Positions 26,561 through 35,761 are shown, counted from the stretch's first letter. The stretch: DNA of 64,000 nt from Gracilimonas tropica DSM 19535 (GCF_000375425.1 NZ_AQXG01000002.1:141712-205711), one strand, 5' to 3'. The notes: a model not told the origin generated them from the sequence alone. Translations and numbers: made by a program.

Positions 26561-26990
26561 ATCTCCAAGTCCTATTGTGTTATTGGGAACCCGGTTCTTA
26601 AGTCCATACATCATGGTCTTTGGTTTTTATGTGATCTTCCACGGCCACTACTCTCCAGGCGGCGGATTTCAAGGCGGTACCTTGCTGGCCGCAGCATTGC
26701 TGTTGATCCGTATTGCCAGTGGGACCAAACTTGCCCAACTTCAATTCAAGGATTATCTCGCACGGCCCCTGGCAGCTTTTGGAGTATTTATCTATTTCGG
26801 AACGGGGTTGCTTGCACTTTTAATGGGCGGATATTTCCTAGATTACGGAGAACTTCCCATTCCGGGCCTTGAGCCTGCATACCTGAGATATTGGGGAATT
26901 CTCATCATCGAGATCGGGGTTGGACTTACCGTTATGACGGTATTAACTCTGATCTATGACAACATGGTAAAAGGAGAAGACTATGCTTGA
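26550..26990 (+). CDS. mrpB: Mrp-type antiporter subunit B (MnhB domain)
   Basis: A 146-residue, four-helix subunit B. The signature FYVIFHGHYSPGGGFQGGTL is intact, with later helices (FGVFIYFGTGLLALLMGGYF and IIEIGVGLTVMTVLTLIYD). In Mrp and Mbh complexes this subunit links the small-subunit cluster to subunit C. It overlaps the start of subunit C by 8 bases. Confidence 0.94.
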   Translation: MTNRSPSPIVLLGTRFLSPYIMVFGFYVIFHGHYSPGGGFQGGTLLAAALLLIRIASGTKLAQLQFKDYLARPLAAFGVFIYFGTGLLALLMGGYFLDYGELPIPGLEPAYLRYWGILIIEIGVGLTVMTVLTLIYDNMVKGEDYA

Positions 26991-27351
26991 TTTCTTTATG
27001 GGACATTATGCGTATTGGTTTACCATTATTCTGCTGGCGATTGGCCTCTATGGCATGTTGATCAAAAAGAATTTGGTGAAGAAGATCATCGGACTCTCCA
27101 TTTTTCAGGCAGGCGTTATTTTGTTTTTTGTTTCAGTTGCCATGAAAAATGGGGCTACCGTACCGGTAAAAGCCGATAACCTTCCCGTCAGTGAAGTATC
27201 AAATTATTTGAACGCTCTGCCCCACACACTAATGCTTACTGCTATTGTTGTTGGGGTAGCCACTCTTGGGGTTGCTTTCGCACTTATGATCAACATCTAT
27301 AACCGCTACGGCACCTTAAACGAAGAAGAACTTTTAGATAAGATTCAATGA
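26983..27351 (+). CDS. mrpC: Mrp-type antiporter subunit C (NuoK-like)
   Basis: A 122-residue, three-helix protein homologous to complex I subunit K. It shows GLYGMLIKKNLVKKIIGLSI, FQAGVILFFVSVAMKNG and PHTLMLTAIVVGVATLGVAF. The family acidic/polar residues of the central ion axis lie in the helix regions. It overlaps subunit D by 4 bases (ATGA). Confidence 0.94.
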   Translation: MLDFFMGHYAYWFTIILLAIGLYGMLIKKNLVKKIIGLSIFQAGVILFFVSVAMKNGATVPVKADNLPVSEVSNYLNALPHTLMLTAIVVGVATLGVAFALMINIYNRYGTLNEEELLDKIQ

Positions 27352-28841
27352 TCGGATCCGATATACCGGCTTTAATACCTGCTACATATATCTTTTTTGC
27401 GATTCTGATTCCTGTGGTCGCATTCTGGAACCGTAAGGTTGTCAGGCACCTGAGCTTACTTGGCAGTGGGATTGCCACTTTCTTTTCGGCCTGGGGTTTT
27501 ATGAATATCATCCAAACCGGAGAAACCATCCGGTATGCCTTTGGCGGTTGGGCTCCTCCAATTGGAATTGAATTTGTTTATGACGGACTTGCGGCTTTCA
27601 TAGTTCTTGTGATTAATACAGTCGCATTTTTGGTACTGATACATTCCAAGCTTATTAGCGATAGGGAATTCCCAGGCAAAAAAATGGCTTTTTACGCTAT
27701 TTCCATGTTACTGATGCTTGGCTTCAATGGCATGGTACTTACCGGAGATCTGTTCAACTTATATGTATTTTTGGAGATATCTTCCCTTTCCAGCTATGCA
27801 CTGATTGGCATCGGTTCCAAACGAGCTCCCTTTTCTGCTTTTCGATATTTGATCATTGGTACAGTAGGCGGTTCACTTTATTTGTTAGGTGTTGGGTTCC
27901 TTTACACCGTAACCGGTACGCTGAATATCATAGATATGCATGCTATGTTGCCTCAGGTTATAGGGCATTCGTCGGTAGTGGCCGCGCTCATTTTAATGTT
28001 GGTTGGAGTCGGTGTGAAGGCAGCCCTTTTCCCGTTACATGGCTGGCTACCCGATTCGTATACCTTTGCATCCTCCACTTCATCAGCACTGATTGCGCCT
28101 ATAGGCACCAAAGTTGCGGCCTATATTTTGCTTCGAATCGTTTTATTTCTTTTTGGGGTTGAACTCATCGATCACCAGCTACCCATCACAACCATCATAG
28201 GTATTTTTGCCGGAATTGGGATTCTCTATGGATCGGTGATGGCTATTGCACAAAGTGAGCTTAAGAAAATGCTGGCTTACAGTTCGGTTTCCCAGATCGG
28301 ATATATCATTATGGGAATTAGCCTGGCTAACCCTTTTGGTTTTATCGGAGCCGTTCTCCATGTTTTGAACCATGCTCTGATGAAAGCATTACTATTTCTT
28401 GTATCCGGCAGCCTGCGCTTAAAAGAAGGCCATTCCCTGATCACGAAATTCAACAATTCTTACCGGAAGAAATACCCCTGGACCATGGCTGCTTTTACAA
28501 CTGCAGCTATCTCAATGGTGGGCTTGCCTCCCCTTGCGGGCTTTTTCTCGAAATGGTACCTGGCATTGGGAACCATTGAAAACAGTAACTGGATATTATT
28601 GGCTGTCATTTTGATCAGTTCATTGCTGAATGCCGTCTATTTCTTCCGAATTTTAGAGAAAGTATATCTCAATGATCCCGAAGCCGAGACATCTGACGAA
28701 ACAGATGTTGCAGAACGTAATGAAGTTTCTGCAAGTATGATGTTCCCAATGGCCGTAATGGCGATCGGGTTATTGTTGGTAGGTATCTTTAATGCTTATA
28801 TCGTAAATGTAATTTTCACCATGTTTCCGGCAGGATTTTAA
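27348..28841 (+). CDS. mrpD: Mrp-type antiporter subunit D (first of three antiporter-like subunits)
   Basis: A 497-residue, 14-helix antiporter-like protein of the NuoL/M/N family. The channel Glu is in FNLYVFLEISSLSSYALIGI. FPLHGWLPDSYTFASSTSSA and the Lys helix IAPIGTKVAAYILLRIVLFL follow. KMLAYSSVSQIGYIIMGISL, VLNHALMKALLFLVSGSL and MVGLPPLAGFFSKWYLALG complete the family set. It occupies the MbhH/MrpD position. The stop is 16 bases before the next subunit. Confidence 0.93.
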   Translation: MIGSDIPALIPATYIFFAILIPVVAFWNRKVVRHLSLLGSGIATFFSAWGFMNIIQTGETIRYAFGGWAPPIGIEFVYDGLAAFIVLVINTVAFLVLIHSKLISDREFPGKKMAFYAISMLLMLGFNGMVLTGDLFNLYVFLEISSLSSYALIGIGSKRAPFSAFRYLIIGTVGGSLYLLGVGFLYTVTGTLNIIDMHAMLPQVIGHSSVVAALILMLVGVGVKAALFPLHGWLPDSYTFASSTSSALIAPIGTKVAAYILLRIVLFLFGVELIDHQLPITTIIGIFAGIGILYGSVMAIAQSELKKMLAYSSVSQIGYIIMGISLANPFGFIGAVLHVLNHALMKALLFLVSGSLRLKEGHSLITKFNNSYRKKYPWTMAAFTTAAISMVGLPPLAGFFSKWYLALGTIENSNWILLAVILISSLLNAVYFFRILEKVYLNDPEAETSDETDVAERNEVSASMMFPMAVMAIGLLLVGIFNAYIVNVIFTMFPAGF

Positions 28842-28857
28842 ATAGGTAAATAACTCC

Positions 28858-30342
28858 ATGGAGCTTACGTACATCCCTTTATATGCTGTTCTTGTATCGC
28901 TGGCTGCGGTACCGTTCATCTTGCTGAGTTCACGAAAACCCAACCTGCGCGAATTTTGGACTATTTTGGCAGGAGTCATAAAATTTCTGCTCGTATTATC
29001 GCTATTACCTTCTGCACTGCAGGGAAATACCATTGAACTTCAACTTCTGGAGATCGCTCCCAACCTGCCACTAGTACTAAAAGCCGACACATTTGGGGTT
29101 TTCTTTGCTTTGATCGCATCCGGACTTTGGATCTTTACCTCTTTTTATTCCATCGGGTATATGCGTGGTCACCACGAGAAGAAACAGACCCGCTACTTTG
29201 CAAGTTTTGCCATTTGTTTGAGTTCCACCATCGGTATTGCCTTCTCCGGTAACCTGTTGACATTCATAATCTTTTACGAGATGCTGACACTGGCAACCTA
29301 TCCGCTTGTGATTCACAGTGAGAATAAAAAAGCCATTGCTGCCGGACGAAAATACCTGACCTACACCCTTACAGCCGGCCTATTGCTTATTGCTGCCGCC
29401 GGAATAACCTATGCATTAACCGGAACATTGGAATTCAGACCCGGTGGTATCTTTGGGGATGTTGAGGTCTCCCACTCCATGGCCGTTGTCATCTTTTTAC
29501 TATTTCTCGGAGGTGTTGGGGTGAAAGCAGGTATCATGCCGCTACACAGCTGGTTGCCCTCGGCGATGGCTGCACCCACTCCCGTAAGTTCATTGCTGCA
29601 TGCTGTGGCTGTTGTAAAATCTGGCGTTTTTGGAGTTATCAGGGTAGTAGGATTCATTTTCGGGCCTGAAATGATGGCCGAATTCGGGTTGAACGATATT
29701 TTGATGGTATTGGCAGGAGTCACGGTTATCGTGGCTTCCCTGTTAGCCTTTGCTCAGGATAACCTAAAAAGGCGATTGGCTTATTCCACGGTTGGACACC
29801 TCTCTTACATTGTGTTAGGGGTTTCATTACTAACTGAGACGGGACTAATTGGAAGTATGCTCCACATTTCGTTTCACGCCACTATGAAGATCACGCTCTT
29901 CTTCTGTGCAGGTGCCATTATGGTCAATCTTCACAAAAAGAATATCAGCGACCTGAACGGAATCGCTAAAGTTATGCCTTGGACCATGGCTGCATTCACG
30001 GTTGGTTCAATGGGACTGGCTGGAATTCCCCCGGTAAATGGATTTGTGAGTAAGTGGTATCTGGCAACCGGTTCGCTTGAAGGTGGGATGTTGATCCCAG
30101 TCCTGATCCTGGTGATCAGTGGATTGCTGAATGTGGGATACTTCTTCCCTATCATTCACCGCGCTTACTTCAAGAAAGGTGGACCTGAGTTAGAAGGACA
30201 TACAGAAGCTTCCCCATTTATGGTGGTTCCATTATGTGGAACGGCCCTGCTGTCCATTCTTTTTGGATTGAACCCGGATCTGTTTTTTCACTTTTTTGAT
30301 ATGGCATCAACTGTTGCTGCAAGCATCTTTAATCCTATGTAA
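28858..30342 (+). CDS. Antiporter-like proton-translocating subunit (second of three)
   Basis: A 494-residue antiporter-like membrane protein related to MrpA N-terminal domain, NuoL and hydrogenase subunits HyfB/HycC. Conserved elements include the Glu in FIIFYEMLTLATYPLVIHSE, GIMPLHSWLPSAMAAPTPVS, the Lys in LHAVAVVKSGVFGVIRVVGF, RRLAYSTVGHLSYIVLGVSL, and GLAGIPPVNGFVSKWYLATG. All channel residues are retained, so it should move protons. Subfamily naming (A versus D) is uncertain. Only 2 bases separate it from the 71-residue membrane protein. Confidence 0.9.
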   Translation: MELTYIPLYAVLVSLAAVPFILLSSRKPNLREFWTILAGVIKFLLVLSLLPSALQGNTIELQLLEIAPNLPLVLKADTFGVFFALIASGLWIFTSFYSIGYMRGHHEKKQTRYFASFAICLSSTIGIAFSGNLLTFIIFYEMLTLATYPLVIHSENKKAIAAGRKYLTYTLTAGLLLIAAAGITYALTGTLEFRPGGIFGDVEVSHSMAVVIFLLFLGGVGVKAGIMPLHSWLPSAMAAPTPVSSLLHAVAVVKSGVFGVIRVVGFIFGPEMMAEFGLNDILMVLAGVTVIVASLLAFAQDNLKRRLAYSTVGHLSYIVLGVSLLTETGLIGSMLHISFHATMKITLFFCAGAIMVNLHKKNISDLNGIAKVMPWTMAAFTVGSMGLAGIPPVNGFVSKWYLATGSLEGGMLIPVLILVISGLLNVGYFFPIIHRAYFKKGGPELEGHTEASPFMVVPLCGTALLSILFGLNPDLFFHFFDMASTVAASIFNPM

Positions 30343-30344
30343 TC

Positions 30345-30560
30345 ATGAAAAACTGGCACTGGATCGTACTTGGAATTTTGTTAATAGTAAGCCTGATCCT
30401 CGAGTTTACTTACCTCGCCGACTATGCCTCCCATTGGTGGAACCATGTACCCGCTTTTTATGCCATTTGGGGAGGTTTGGGATGCTTAGCACTGATTTTT
30501 GTGACCAAAGGATTAGGCAAAATATTCATCTTAAGCGACGAAGACTATTATGATCGTTGA
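30345..30560 (+). CDS. Small two-helix membrane protein of the antiporter operon, function unknown
   Basis: A 71-residue protein with two hydrophobic segments (WIVLGILLIVSLILEFTYL and AFYAIWGGLGCLALIFVT) joined by an aromatic loop (ADYASHWWNHVPAFY) and ending in a charged tail (SDEDYYDR). It begins 2 bases after one antiporter subunit and overlaps the next by 11 bases, so it is surely translated with them. I do not recognise it as one of the seven classical Mrp subunits. It might be a clamp or assembly factor between the two extra antiporter subunits. Confidence 0.8.
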   Translation: MKNWHWIVLGILLIVSLILEFTYLADYASHWWNHVPAFYAIWGGLGCLALIFVTKGLGKIFILSDEDYYDR

Positions 30561-32277
30561 GCTTCTTTCTGTACCCGCTGTTATTTTGATCTTAGGAGCC
30601 GTTGTTCTCCCGCTGATACCGGAGCGGGCCCGGAATTCTGCGTTTATTCTTTTTCCCAGTATAGCATTGTTCCTTGTTTGGACTCTCCCGGAAGGCAGCC
30701 TATTGCAAACTTCTTTTGCCAGTTACGAGCTGCATCTTCTTTCCGTTGACAGCCTGAGCAGAGTGTTTGGTATTGTTTTTTCGTTGATCACCATTATTGG
30801 CGGAATTTATGCTTTCCATATTAAAGACCTGGTACAACAAACATCAGCACTTGCCTATGCCGGTGGAGCACTTGGAGTTACTTTTGCCGGTGATTTCTTC
30901 ACCCTCTTTATTTTTTGGGAGCTTATGGCGGTTACTTCCGCTTACCTGATATGGGCACGTAAAACAAAAGAGTCTGATAAGGCCGGTATGCGCTATCTCC
31001 TGGTTCACTCATTTGGAGGAGGCTTATTGCTCACCGGCATTCTGTTACATCTTTCCAATGGCGGCTCTATGATGGTTGAAAGCATTGAGCCGGTTTATAA
31101 TCTTGCCAATATATTTATGTTACTTGGAGTAGCCCTTAATACGGCCGTTCCTCCATTACATGCCTGGCTTGCAGATGCATATCCTAAAGCCACCATCACC
31201 GGAGCCATCTTCATGTGTGCGCTCACAACAAAATCGGCAGTATATGTAATGATCCGTTTATTCCCGGGTTGGGATATACTCATTTGGGTTGGGGTGATCA
31301 TGGCCATTTACGGGACTATTTATGCCTTGCTTGCCAACGACATCAGAGAAATTCTTGCCTACAGTATTATCAGTCAGATCGGATACATGGTAACGGCGAT
31401 TGGTGTAGGTTCAGAAATAGCCCTCAATGGAGCAACGGCTCACGCATTCAATCACATCGTTTATAAATCACTCCTGTTCATGGCAGCTGGAGCAGTAATC
31501 TATGCAACAGGTACCAGTAAACTCCATAAGCTTGGAGGTCTTGGCAAGAAAATGCCTTTACTCGTGGGGCTTTATATGGTTGGAGCACTGTCCATTTCAG
31601 GAGCACCATTGCTAAACGGGTTTGTAAGTAAAACCATGATATCAGAAGCGCTTGGAGAAGCTCATTTAGAATGGCCTATTCTCCTACTCCTGATTGCTAC
31701 CATCGGCACGTTCCTGCACACAGGTTTAAAACTACCGTACTATACTTGGTTTGGAGAGAAGAAAACCGAATTCAATCTTTCAGCAATTCCCGTAAACATG
31801 AAAGTTGCCATGGGCATTGGAGCTTTCTTCTGCATCTTGTTCGGTGTTGCCCCGGATTTATTATATAGCCAATTGCCCTATCCTACCGAATTCCAGCCAT
31901 TCTCAGTCTATACTTTAGTAGAGATGACACAAATACTGATCTTGGCGTTCGTAGGATTCTGGTTCTTTAAAGATCGTTTGAACACTTCACCTACCATTTC
32001 TTTAGACACCGACTGGTTTTATCGCAAGCCGGCTGCTATTGTTCGCAAGGTGTTCGTTGATTTCCCAAACAATACATTTGGTATTGCTGAGAAAGGAACA
32101 CTTTTGCTTGCAGAGAGGCTTGCAAAGCTTTCAAAAAATCCCATGAAACTCTTGATCCCTTCTTTTACTATGGAAGGCAGAGAGATCAAATCTGATGGGT
32201 TTTCAGCCGGTATTGGTGCAGCACTGGCTTTTGTCTTATTTAGTTTCCTGGTTATTGGCCTTGCTACCTTATTTTAA
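30550..32277 (+). CDS. Antiporter-like proton-translocating subunit (third of three, longest)
   Basis: A 575-residue antiporter-like protein. Core motifs are the Glu in FTLFIFWELMAVTSAYLIWA, VPPLHAWLADAYPKATITG, the Lys in MCALTTKSAVYVMIRLF, REILAYSIISQIGYMVTAIG, AFNHIVYKSLLFMAAGAVIY and LSISGAPLLNGFVSKTMIS. The 110-residue C-terminal extension contains an amphipathic stretch and a last helix (AALAFVLFSFLVIGLATLF). This recalls the lateral helix plus anchor of NuoL, suggesting it is the distal subunit of the complex. It ends the operon; a weak stem (CTAAATA/TATTTAG, 32289-32311) followed by GTTTTTG may stop transcription. Confidence 0.9.
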   Translation: MIVELLSVPAVILILGAVVLPLIPERARNSAFILFPSIALFLVWTLPEGSLLQTSFASYELHLLSVDSLSRVFGIVFSLITIIGGIYAFHIKDLVQQTSALAYAGGALGVTFAGDFFTLFIFWELMAVTSAYLIWARKTKESDKAGMRYLLVHSFGGGLLLTGILLHLSNGGSMMVESIEPVYNLANIFMLLGVALNTAVPPLHAWLADAYPKATITGAIFMCALTTKSAVYVMIRLFPGWDILIWVGVIMAIYGTIYALLANDIREILAYSIISQIGYMVTAIGVGSEIALNGATAHAFNHIVYKSLLFMAAGAVIYATGTSKLHKLGGLGKKMPLLVGLYMVGALSISGAPLLNGFVSKTMISEALGEAHLEWPILLLLIATIGTFLHTGLKLPYYTWFGEKKTEFNLSAIPVNMKVAMGIGAFFCILFGVAPDLLYSQLPYPTEFQPFSVYTLVEMTQILILAFVGFWFFKDRLNTSPTISLDTDWFYRKPAAIVRKVFVDFPNNTFGIAEKGTLLLAERLAKLSKNPMKLLIPSFTMEGREIKSDGFSAGIGAALAFVLFSFLVIGLATLF

Positions 32278-32390
32278 TTCGTGCTTTCCTAAATAGGATC
32301 CCAGTATTTAGAGTTTTTGGGAAACTATCATGGATAATAGATAAGTTTAGGACACTGTAATCTGATCAACACCTTTCAATCTATATTCAC

Positions 32391-33572
32391 TTGCGCCTAC
32401 TCAACCATCTCTGTTTTTATTGTTTTGTCCTTGCCATTCTATTTGTAAGCAGGCCGGCATCTGCCCAAACAACCTCCGCTCCAATTCCGGCAGATTCAAC
32501 TGTAACACAACAAGTTGATTATGCCTTTTTGCCGGCCCTCGCTTACAGCAGTGATCTTGGCCTAATTGGAGGAGGAATCATGAGCCGCTATAAATTCGAG
32601 GACGGTATAGCACCGTTTTACTCCTACTTACACGTCAATGCGATTATCTCTACCAAAGGCCTTATATCCTCTTCTTTCCTGTTTGATAAACCACGATTTC
32701 TGGGCAAAAAACAACGTTTTACCTCAGAGTTCTACGTTTCGAGATTTCTGCAAAGTCAATTCTATGGAATTGGTAATTATGCTCCCCTGCCCGATGCGCT
32801 TCAAGACAGCTCCGATTTCTATTTTTACCGGTCATTTTCTACCGGAATTGAACTTTTGCTTCGCAGGCAGGTTTTAAAACACTCCACAAAAAATAAACTG
32901 GATATCTATGGAGTAGCCAATTTCGAGTACCGCACTCCCTGGGGAAATGATAACGGGCAATATATCATACAGCAGCAGCCTTTGGGAGTCGATGGCATGC
33001 GGGCAATTTCACTAGGCGGAGGATTGGTCTGGGAAAACAGAGACAGTGAATTTGAGCCAACCAAAGGAAATTATGCCAAAGCCGGAATCAAAGTCGGGAA
33101 CTCTATATTTGGCAGCTCTGCCGATTATTTCCTTTTTGAAAGTGATGTACGAGCCTATACTCATTTTTTTCTGCTTAAAAAGATCACTTTTGCCAACCGC
33201 TTATCCTTTCAGCATTCCTCAGGAAACGTCCCCTATTGGCTTCTTCCTGAACTTGGCGGCGAGGAAACCATGCGCGGCTATCCTGAAAACCGGTTCAGAG
33301 ATGATAATACCTTGTTGTTGAATACCGAATTACGAACCTGGCTACTGGAGTTTCCGGAATATGATGTACGGCTCGGAGGAACACTTTTCATGGATATAGG
33401 ACGCACTTTTGCCAACAAAACAGCCTTCGGCGATGTGATCGGAGACCTGAACTATACCTTTGGATTTGGGGGAACCAGCTCTTTCTTTAATAACAATTTC
33501 ATTCTTCGGGGGGATGTCGGTTTTTCCGGGGAAGGGTACGGAATCTATTTCACTGCAGGGTATTTGTTTTAG
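32391..33572 (+). CDS. BamA/TamA-family outer membrane beta-barrel protein
   Basis: A 393-residue protein starting at TTG 32391, with a signal peptide (CFVLAILFVSRPASAQ). The mature part lacks POTRA domains and resembles the C-terminal barrel of BamA/TamA/D15 proteins: FLPALAYSSDLGLIGGG, SLGGGLVWENRDSEFEPTKG, ELGGEETMRGYPENRFRDD (the RGY-type lid-loop motif) and a final strand YGIYFTAGYLF with terminal Phe. Barrel-only members are common in Bacteroidota, and their clients are mostly unknown. It lies 113 bases downstream of the antiporter operon on the same strand and may or may not be co-transcribed. Confidence 0.88.
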   Translation: MRLLNHLCFYCFVLAILFVSRPASAQTTSAPIPADSTVTQQVDYAFLPALAYSSDLGLIGGGIMSRYKFEDGIAPFYSYLHVNAIISTKGLISSSFLFDKPRFLGKKQRFTSEFYVSRFLQSQFYGIGNYAPLPDALQDSSDFYFYRSFSTGIELLLRRQVLKHSTKNKLDIYGVANFEYRTPWGNDNGQYIIQQQPLGVDGMRAISLGGGLVWENRDSEFEPTKGNYAKAGIKVGNSIFGSSADYFLFESDVRAYTHFFLLKKITFANRLSFQHSSGNVPYWLLPELGGEETMRGYPENRFRDDNTLLLNTELRTWLLEFPEYDVRLGGTLFMDIGRTFANKTAFGDVIGDLNYTFGFGGTSSFFNNNFILRGDVGFSGEGYGIYFTAGYLF

Positions 33573-33950
33573 TACAAACAGAGTTCGAGGATTTGATGGT
33601 TCCGTCAATCTTATAATTATTCTGGAACCTATCTTTTTTGAGATCCGGAGTATGATCTCAGAATACAAAGTAGCTCGTCTTTCCAGAGTAGCGAGTATTT
33701 AACACAAATGAGGACTACTGTACTGTATAGAATACAAGTTCGAGATCTAATCCTTCTATATTAAGGAATAACCTCCTTATTTCTTGATACTATAGACTTT
33801 GGAGATTCGATTGGAACAATTGAGTTCTTCGTTATCGGTTTTAAATCAAACTCAGGTTTCGAGAATCATCCAAAACGCAAGAACACAAAAAAAGCCTCAC
33901 CAAATATTATTTCGGAGAGGCTTCAAATTTCGGACTTTTAATAAAGCGTT
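33573..33950. other. 378-base gap between the BamA-like gene and nuoK
   Basis: The nuoK terminator lies at its right end. The rest is AT-rich, with a small inverted repeat (TGAGATC/GATCTCA near 33644-33664) and two partly similar stretches starting AGTTCGAG (about 33580 and 33739). No open frame of convincing composition was seen. This gap lies at the second edge of the block separating nuoJK from nuoLMN. Confidence 0.4.
33892..33923 (-). terminator. Terminator downstream of nuoK
   Basis: AAGCCTC (33892-33898) pairs with GAGGCTT (33917-33923), extended by an inner CC/GG pairing. On the minus strand it is followed by a run of seven T. It lies 28 bases after the nuoK stop, so nuoJK form their own transcript end. 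Confidence 0.8.
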
Positions 33951-34253
33951 TTACCAGCGTAATAAATTGATCTTTGTAACATCTACAGAAAGATTATTTC
34001 GGAAGATGGCAATAATAATCGCTAAGCCAACCACCGCTTCAGCTGCGGCTACAGCCAATGCAAAGAAAACCAAAATCTGCCCATCAATGTTTCCATGGTG
34101 ACTGGCAAAAGAAATAAGTGACAAATTCACTGCATTCAGCATCAATTCAACACACATAAAGATCACTATTGCATTTCGGCGGATCAAAACTCCAACCAAA
34201 CCAACCGTAAATAAAATGGCACTGAGGCCTAAGAACCAATCAATTCCAACCAT
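33951..34253 (-). CDS. nuoK: NADH-quinone oxidoreductase subunit K
   Basis: A 100-residue, three-helix complex I subunit with the two conserved membrane glutamates of the proton path, Glu36 ([14 protein letters not shown]) and Glu72 ([14 protein letters not shown]). The N-terminus starts directly in the first helix ([20 protein letters not shown]). It follows nuoJ by 2 bases. The expected next gene, nuoL, is not here: a terminator follows, and nuoL lies at 20111-22132. Confidence 0.97.
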   Translation of the reverse strand: MVGIDWFLGLSAILFTVGLVGVLIRRNAIVIFMCVELMLNAVNLSLISFASHHGNIDGQILVFFALAVAAAEAVVGLAIIIAIFRNNLSVDVTKINLLRW

Positions 34254-34255
34254 AA

Positions 34256-34774
34256 TTATATCTCTTCTGTTCTTTTAATTTTGTGTTGAGCGATCATCAA
34301 AGCCCCTACTACCGCTGCAGTGAGTAAAATAGCTGTCAATTCAAAAGGAAGCAGATAATCTGTAAAAAGCACATCACCAACAGCCTCTACGGTGCCAACT
34401 GTTGCCATATTTTCTGATATAGCCGGGAGCATCTCGGTAACACCGGCAAGACTGTAAATGATCTGTCCTGCTACCCCAATAGCTAATACAAAAGCTAAAA
34501 GGTATTTAAACCTGAATTTATCGAATAATTTTTCTTCATCCTGAACATTCAGAAGCATGATCACAAACAGGAACAGTACCATAATGGCCCCGGCATATAC
34601 TAAGATCTGAATAATGGCCAAAAACTGTGCATTCAATAAAAGAAATATTCCGGCCAGTGATACCATATTCAACACCAGGAATAAGGCACTGTTTACCACA
34701 TTTTTATTGATGATCATAGCCAAGGCCGAACCCACAGCCAGGACTGCTAACATGATGAAAAAATATACGGTCAT
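34256..34774 (-). CDS. nuoJ: NADH-quinone oxidoreductase subunit J
   Basis: A 172-residue, five-helix complex I subunit. The third-helix signature is intact ([20 protein letters not shown]), with [16 protein letters not shown] before it. The last helix ([18 protein letters not shown]) precedes a basic tail (HKIKRTEEI). It lies 102 bases after uppP and 2 bases before nuoK on the same strand. nuoA to nuoI are not in the window. Confidence 0.96.
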   Translation of the reverse strand: MTVYFFIMLAVLAVGSALAMIINKNVVNSALFLVLNMVSLAGIFLLLNAQFLAIIQILVYAGAIMVLFLFVIMLLNVQDEEKLFDKFRFKYLLAFVLAIGVAGQIIYSLAGVTEMLPAISENMATVGTVEAVGDVLFTDYLLPFELTAILLTAAVVGALMIAQHKIKRTEEI

Positions 34775-34876
34775 ATGTCTTGTGTTTTATGAGCGTCAAA
34801 GGTAGCCATATTTGGCTCCGCCTTCAAGAAACAAGCGCTCAATTTTTTGAATTTTTATCTCGAAAATTTGCATCGG

Positions 34877-35686
34877 CTATACCCAAAGGTAATACGTTAA
34901 TCCAACCGCCCCTACCAGCCAGCAATAGTAAGAGAAATAGTGAAATCCTTTTTTCTTTAAGATCAGGATCAAATATTTGAGTGCAAAGTAACCTGAGATG
35001 AATGCTGCAAAAAAGCCAACCACTAAATTAATAAATGCAGCTTCAGAAAGACCTGCTTCTAACAACTCTGAAACTTTCAATAACATGGCGCCGGCTATGA
35101 CCGGAATCAGCATCAGAAAGGAAAAATTTGCAGCCTCTTCCCTTTTTACGCCAAGCCAAAGTGCTGCGGAAATCGTTGAACCGGAACGACTGATTCCCGG
35201 AATCATCGCAAAAGACTGTGCAATACCGATCAGGAAACTTCGTACCACACTCACATCCTTGATTGTCTCTCCTACAAAGCGAGTAGAAAATAAAATTAAT
35301 CCGGTGACGATCAGCATCACCGATACCAGAAGTGGAGATGAAAAAATAGACTCGATCTGTTCTTCAAGCGTGAAACCGATAGCCATTGCCGGGATCATAC
35401 TGATCAAAATAAATCCGATCATCTTCACATTGGGGTCATTTTTCTTTTCAACAGGAGCCTTCAAGAATTGTAATCCAGAGACAATCAGATCGCCCAACAT
35501 TTTTCGATAATAGATAAGGATACTGCAAAGCGTTCCAAAGTGAACAACCACCTCAAATGTGATACCCGATTCCACTTCAACCCCTAAAATTTGTTTACCT
35601 AATACAAGATGTCCCGAACTGCTGATAGGAAGAAATTCAGTGAGGCCCTGAATAATTCCTAATAAAAAAGATTGTAAAACGTCCAT
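34877..35686 (-). CDS. uppP: Undecaprenyl-diphosphatase
   Basis: A 269-residue inner-membrane enzyme of the UppP/BacA family that hydrolyses undecaprenyl diphosphate to recycle the carrier lipid of peptidoglycan synthesis, and confers bacitracin tolerance. Both active-site motifs are visible: LTEFLPISSSGHLVLG at 15-30 and MIPGISRSGSTISAALWLG at about 160-180. Length and helix pattern fit. It is divergent from the MoxR gene, and nuoJK lie downstream on the same strand. Confidence 0.97.
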   Translation of the reverse strand: MDVLQSFLLGIIQGLTEFLPISSSGHLVLGKQILGVEVESGITFEVVVHFGTLCSILIYYRKMLGDLIVSGLQFLKAPVEKKNDPNVKMIGFILISMIPAMAIGFTLEEQIESIFSSPLLVSVMLIVTGLILFSTRFVGETIKDVSVVRSFLIGIAQSFAMIPGISRSGSTISAALWLGVKREEAANFSFLMLIPVIAGAMLLKVSELLEAGLSEAAFINLVVGFFAAFISGYFALKYLILILKKKGFHYFSYYCWLVGAVGLTYYLWV

Positions 35687-35761
35687 TTGTTATATTTGAT
35701 GACTTTTTGAAGCCGAGAAAATAATCATATCATCCGCTAATATTAAATAAAGTTTTATCAA

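Noticed and set aside
24841-32277. Membrane-bound hydrogenase or a second complex I
   Set aside because: Gene order resembles Mbh, but there are no [NiFe] large or small subunits, no ferredoxin-type iron-sulfur subunits and no NuoH/NuoB/NuoD-like genes.
33799-34101. 100-residue plus-strand frame over the end of nuoK
   Set aside because: It lies antisense to nuoK and its terminator, with composition dictated by the real gene.
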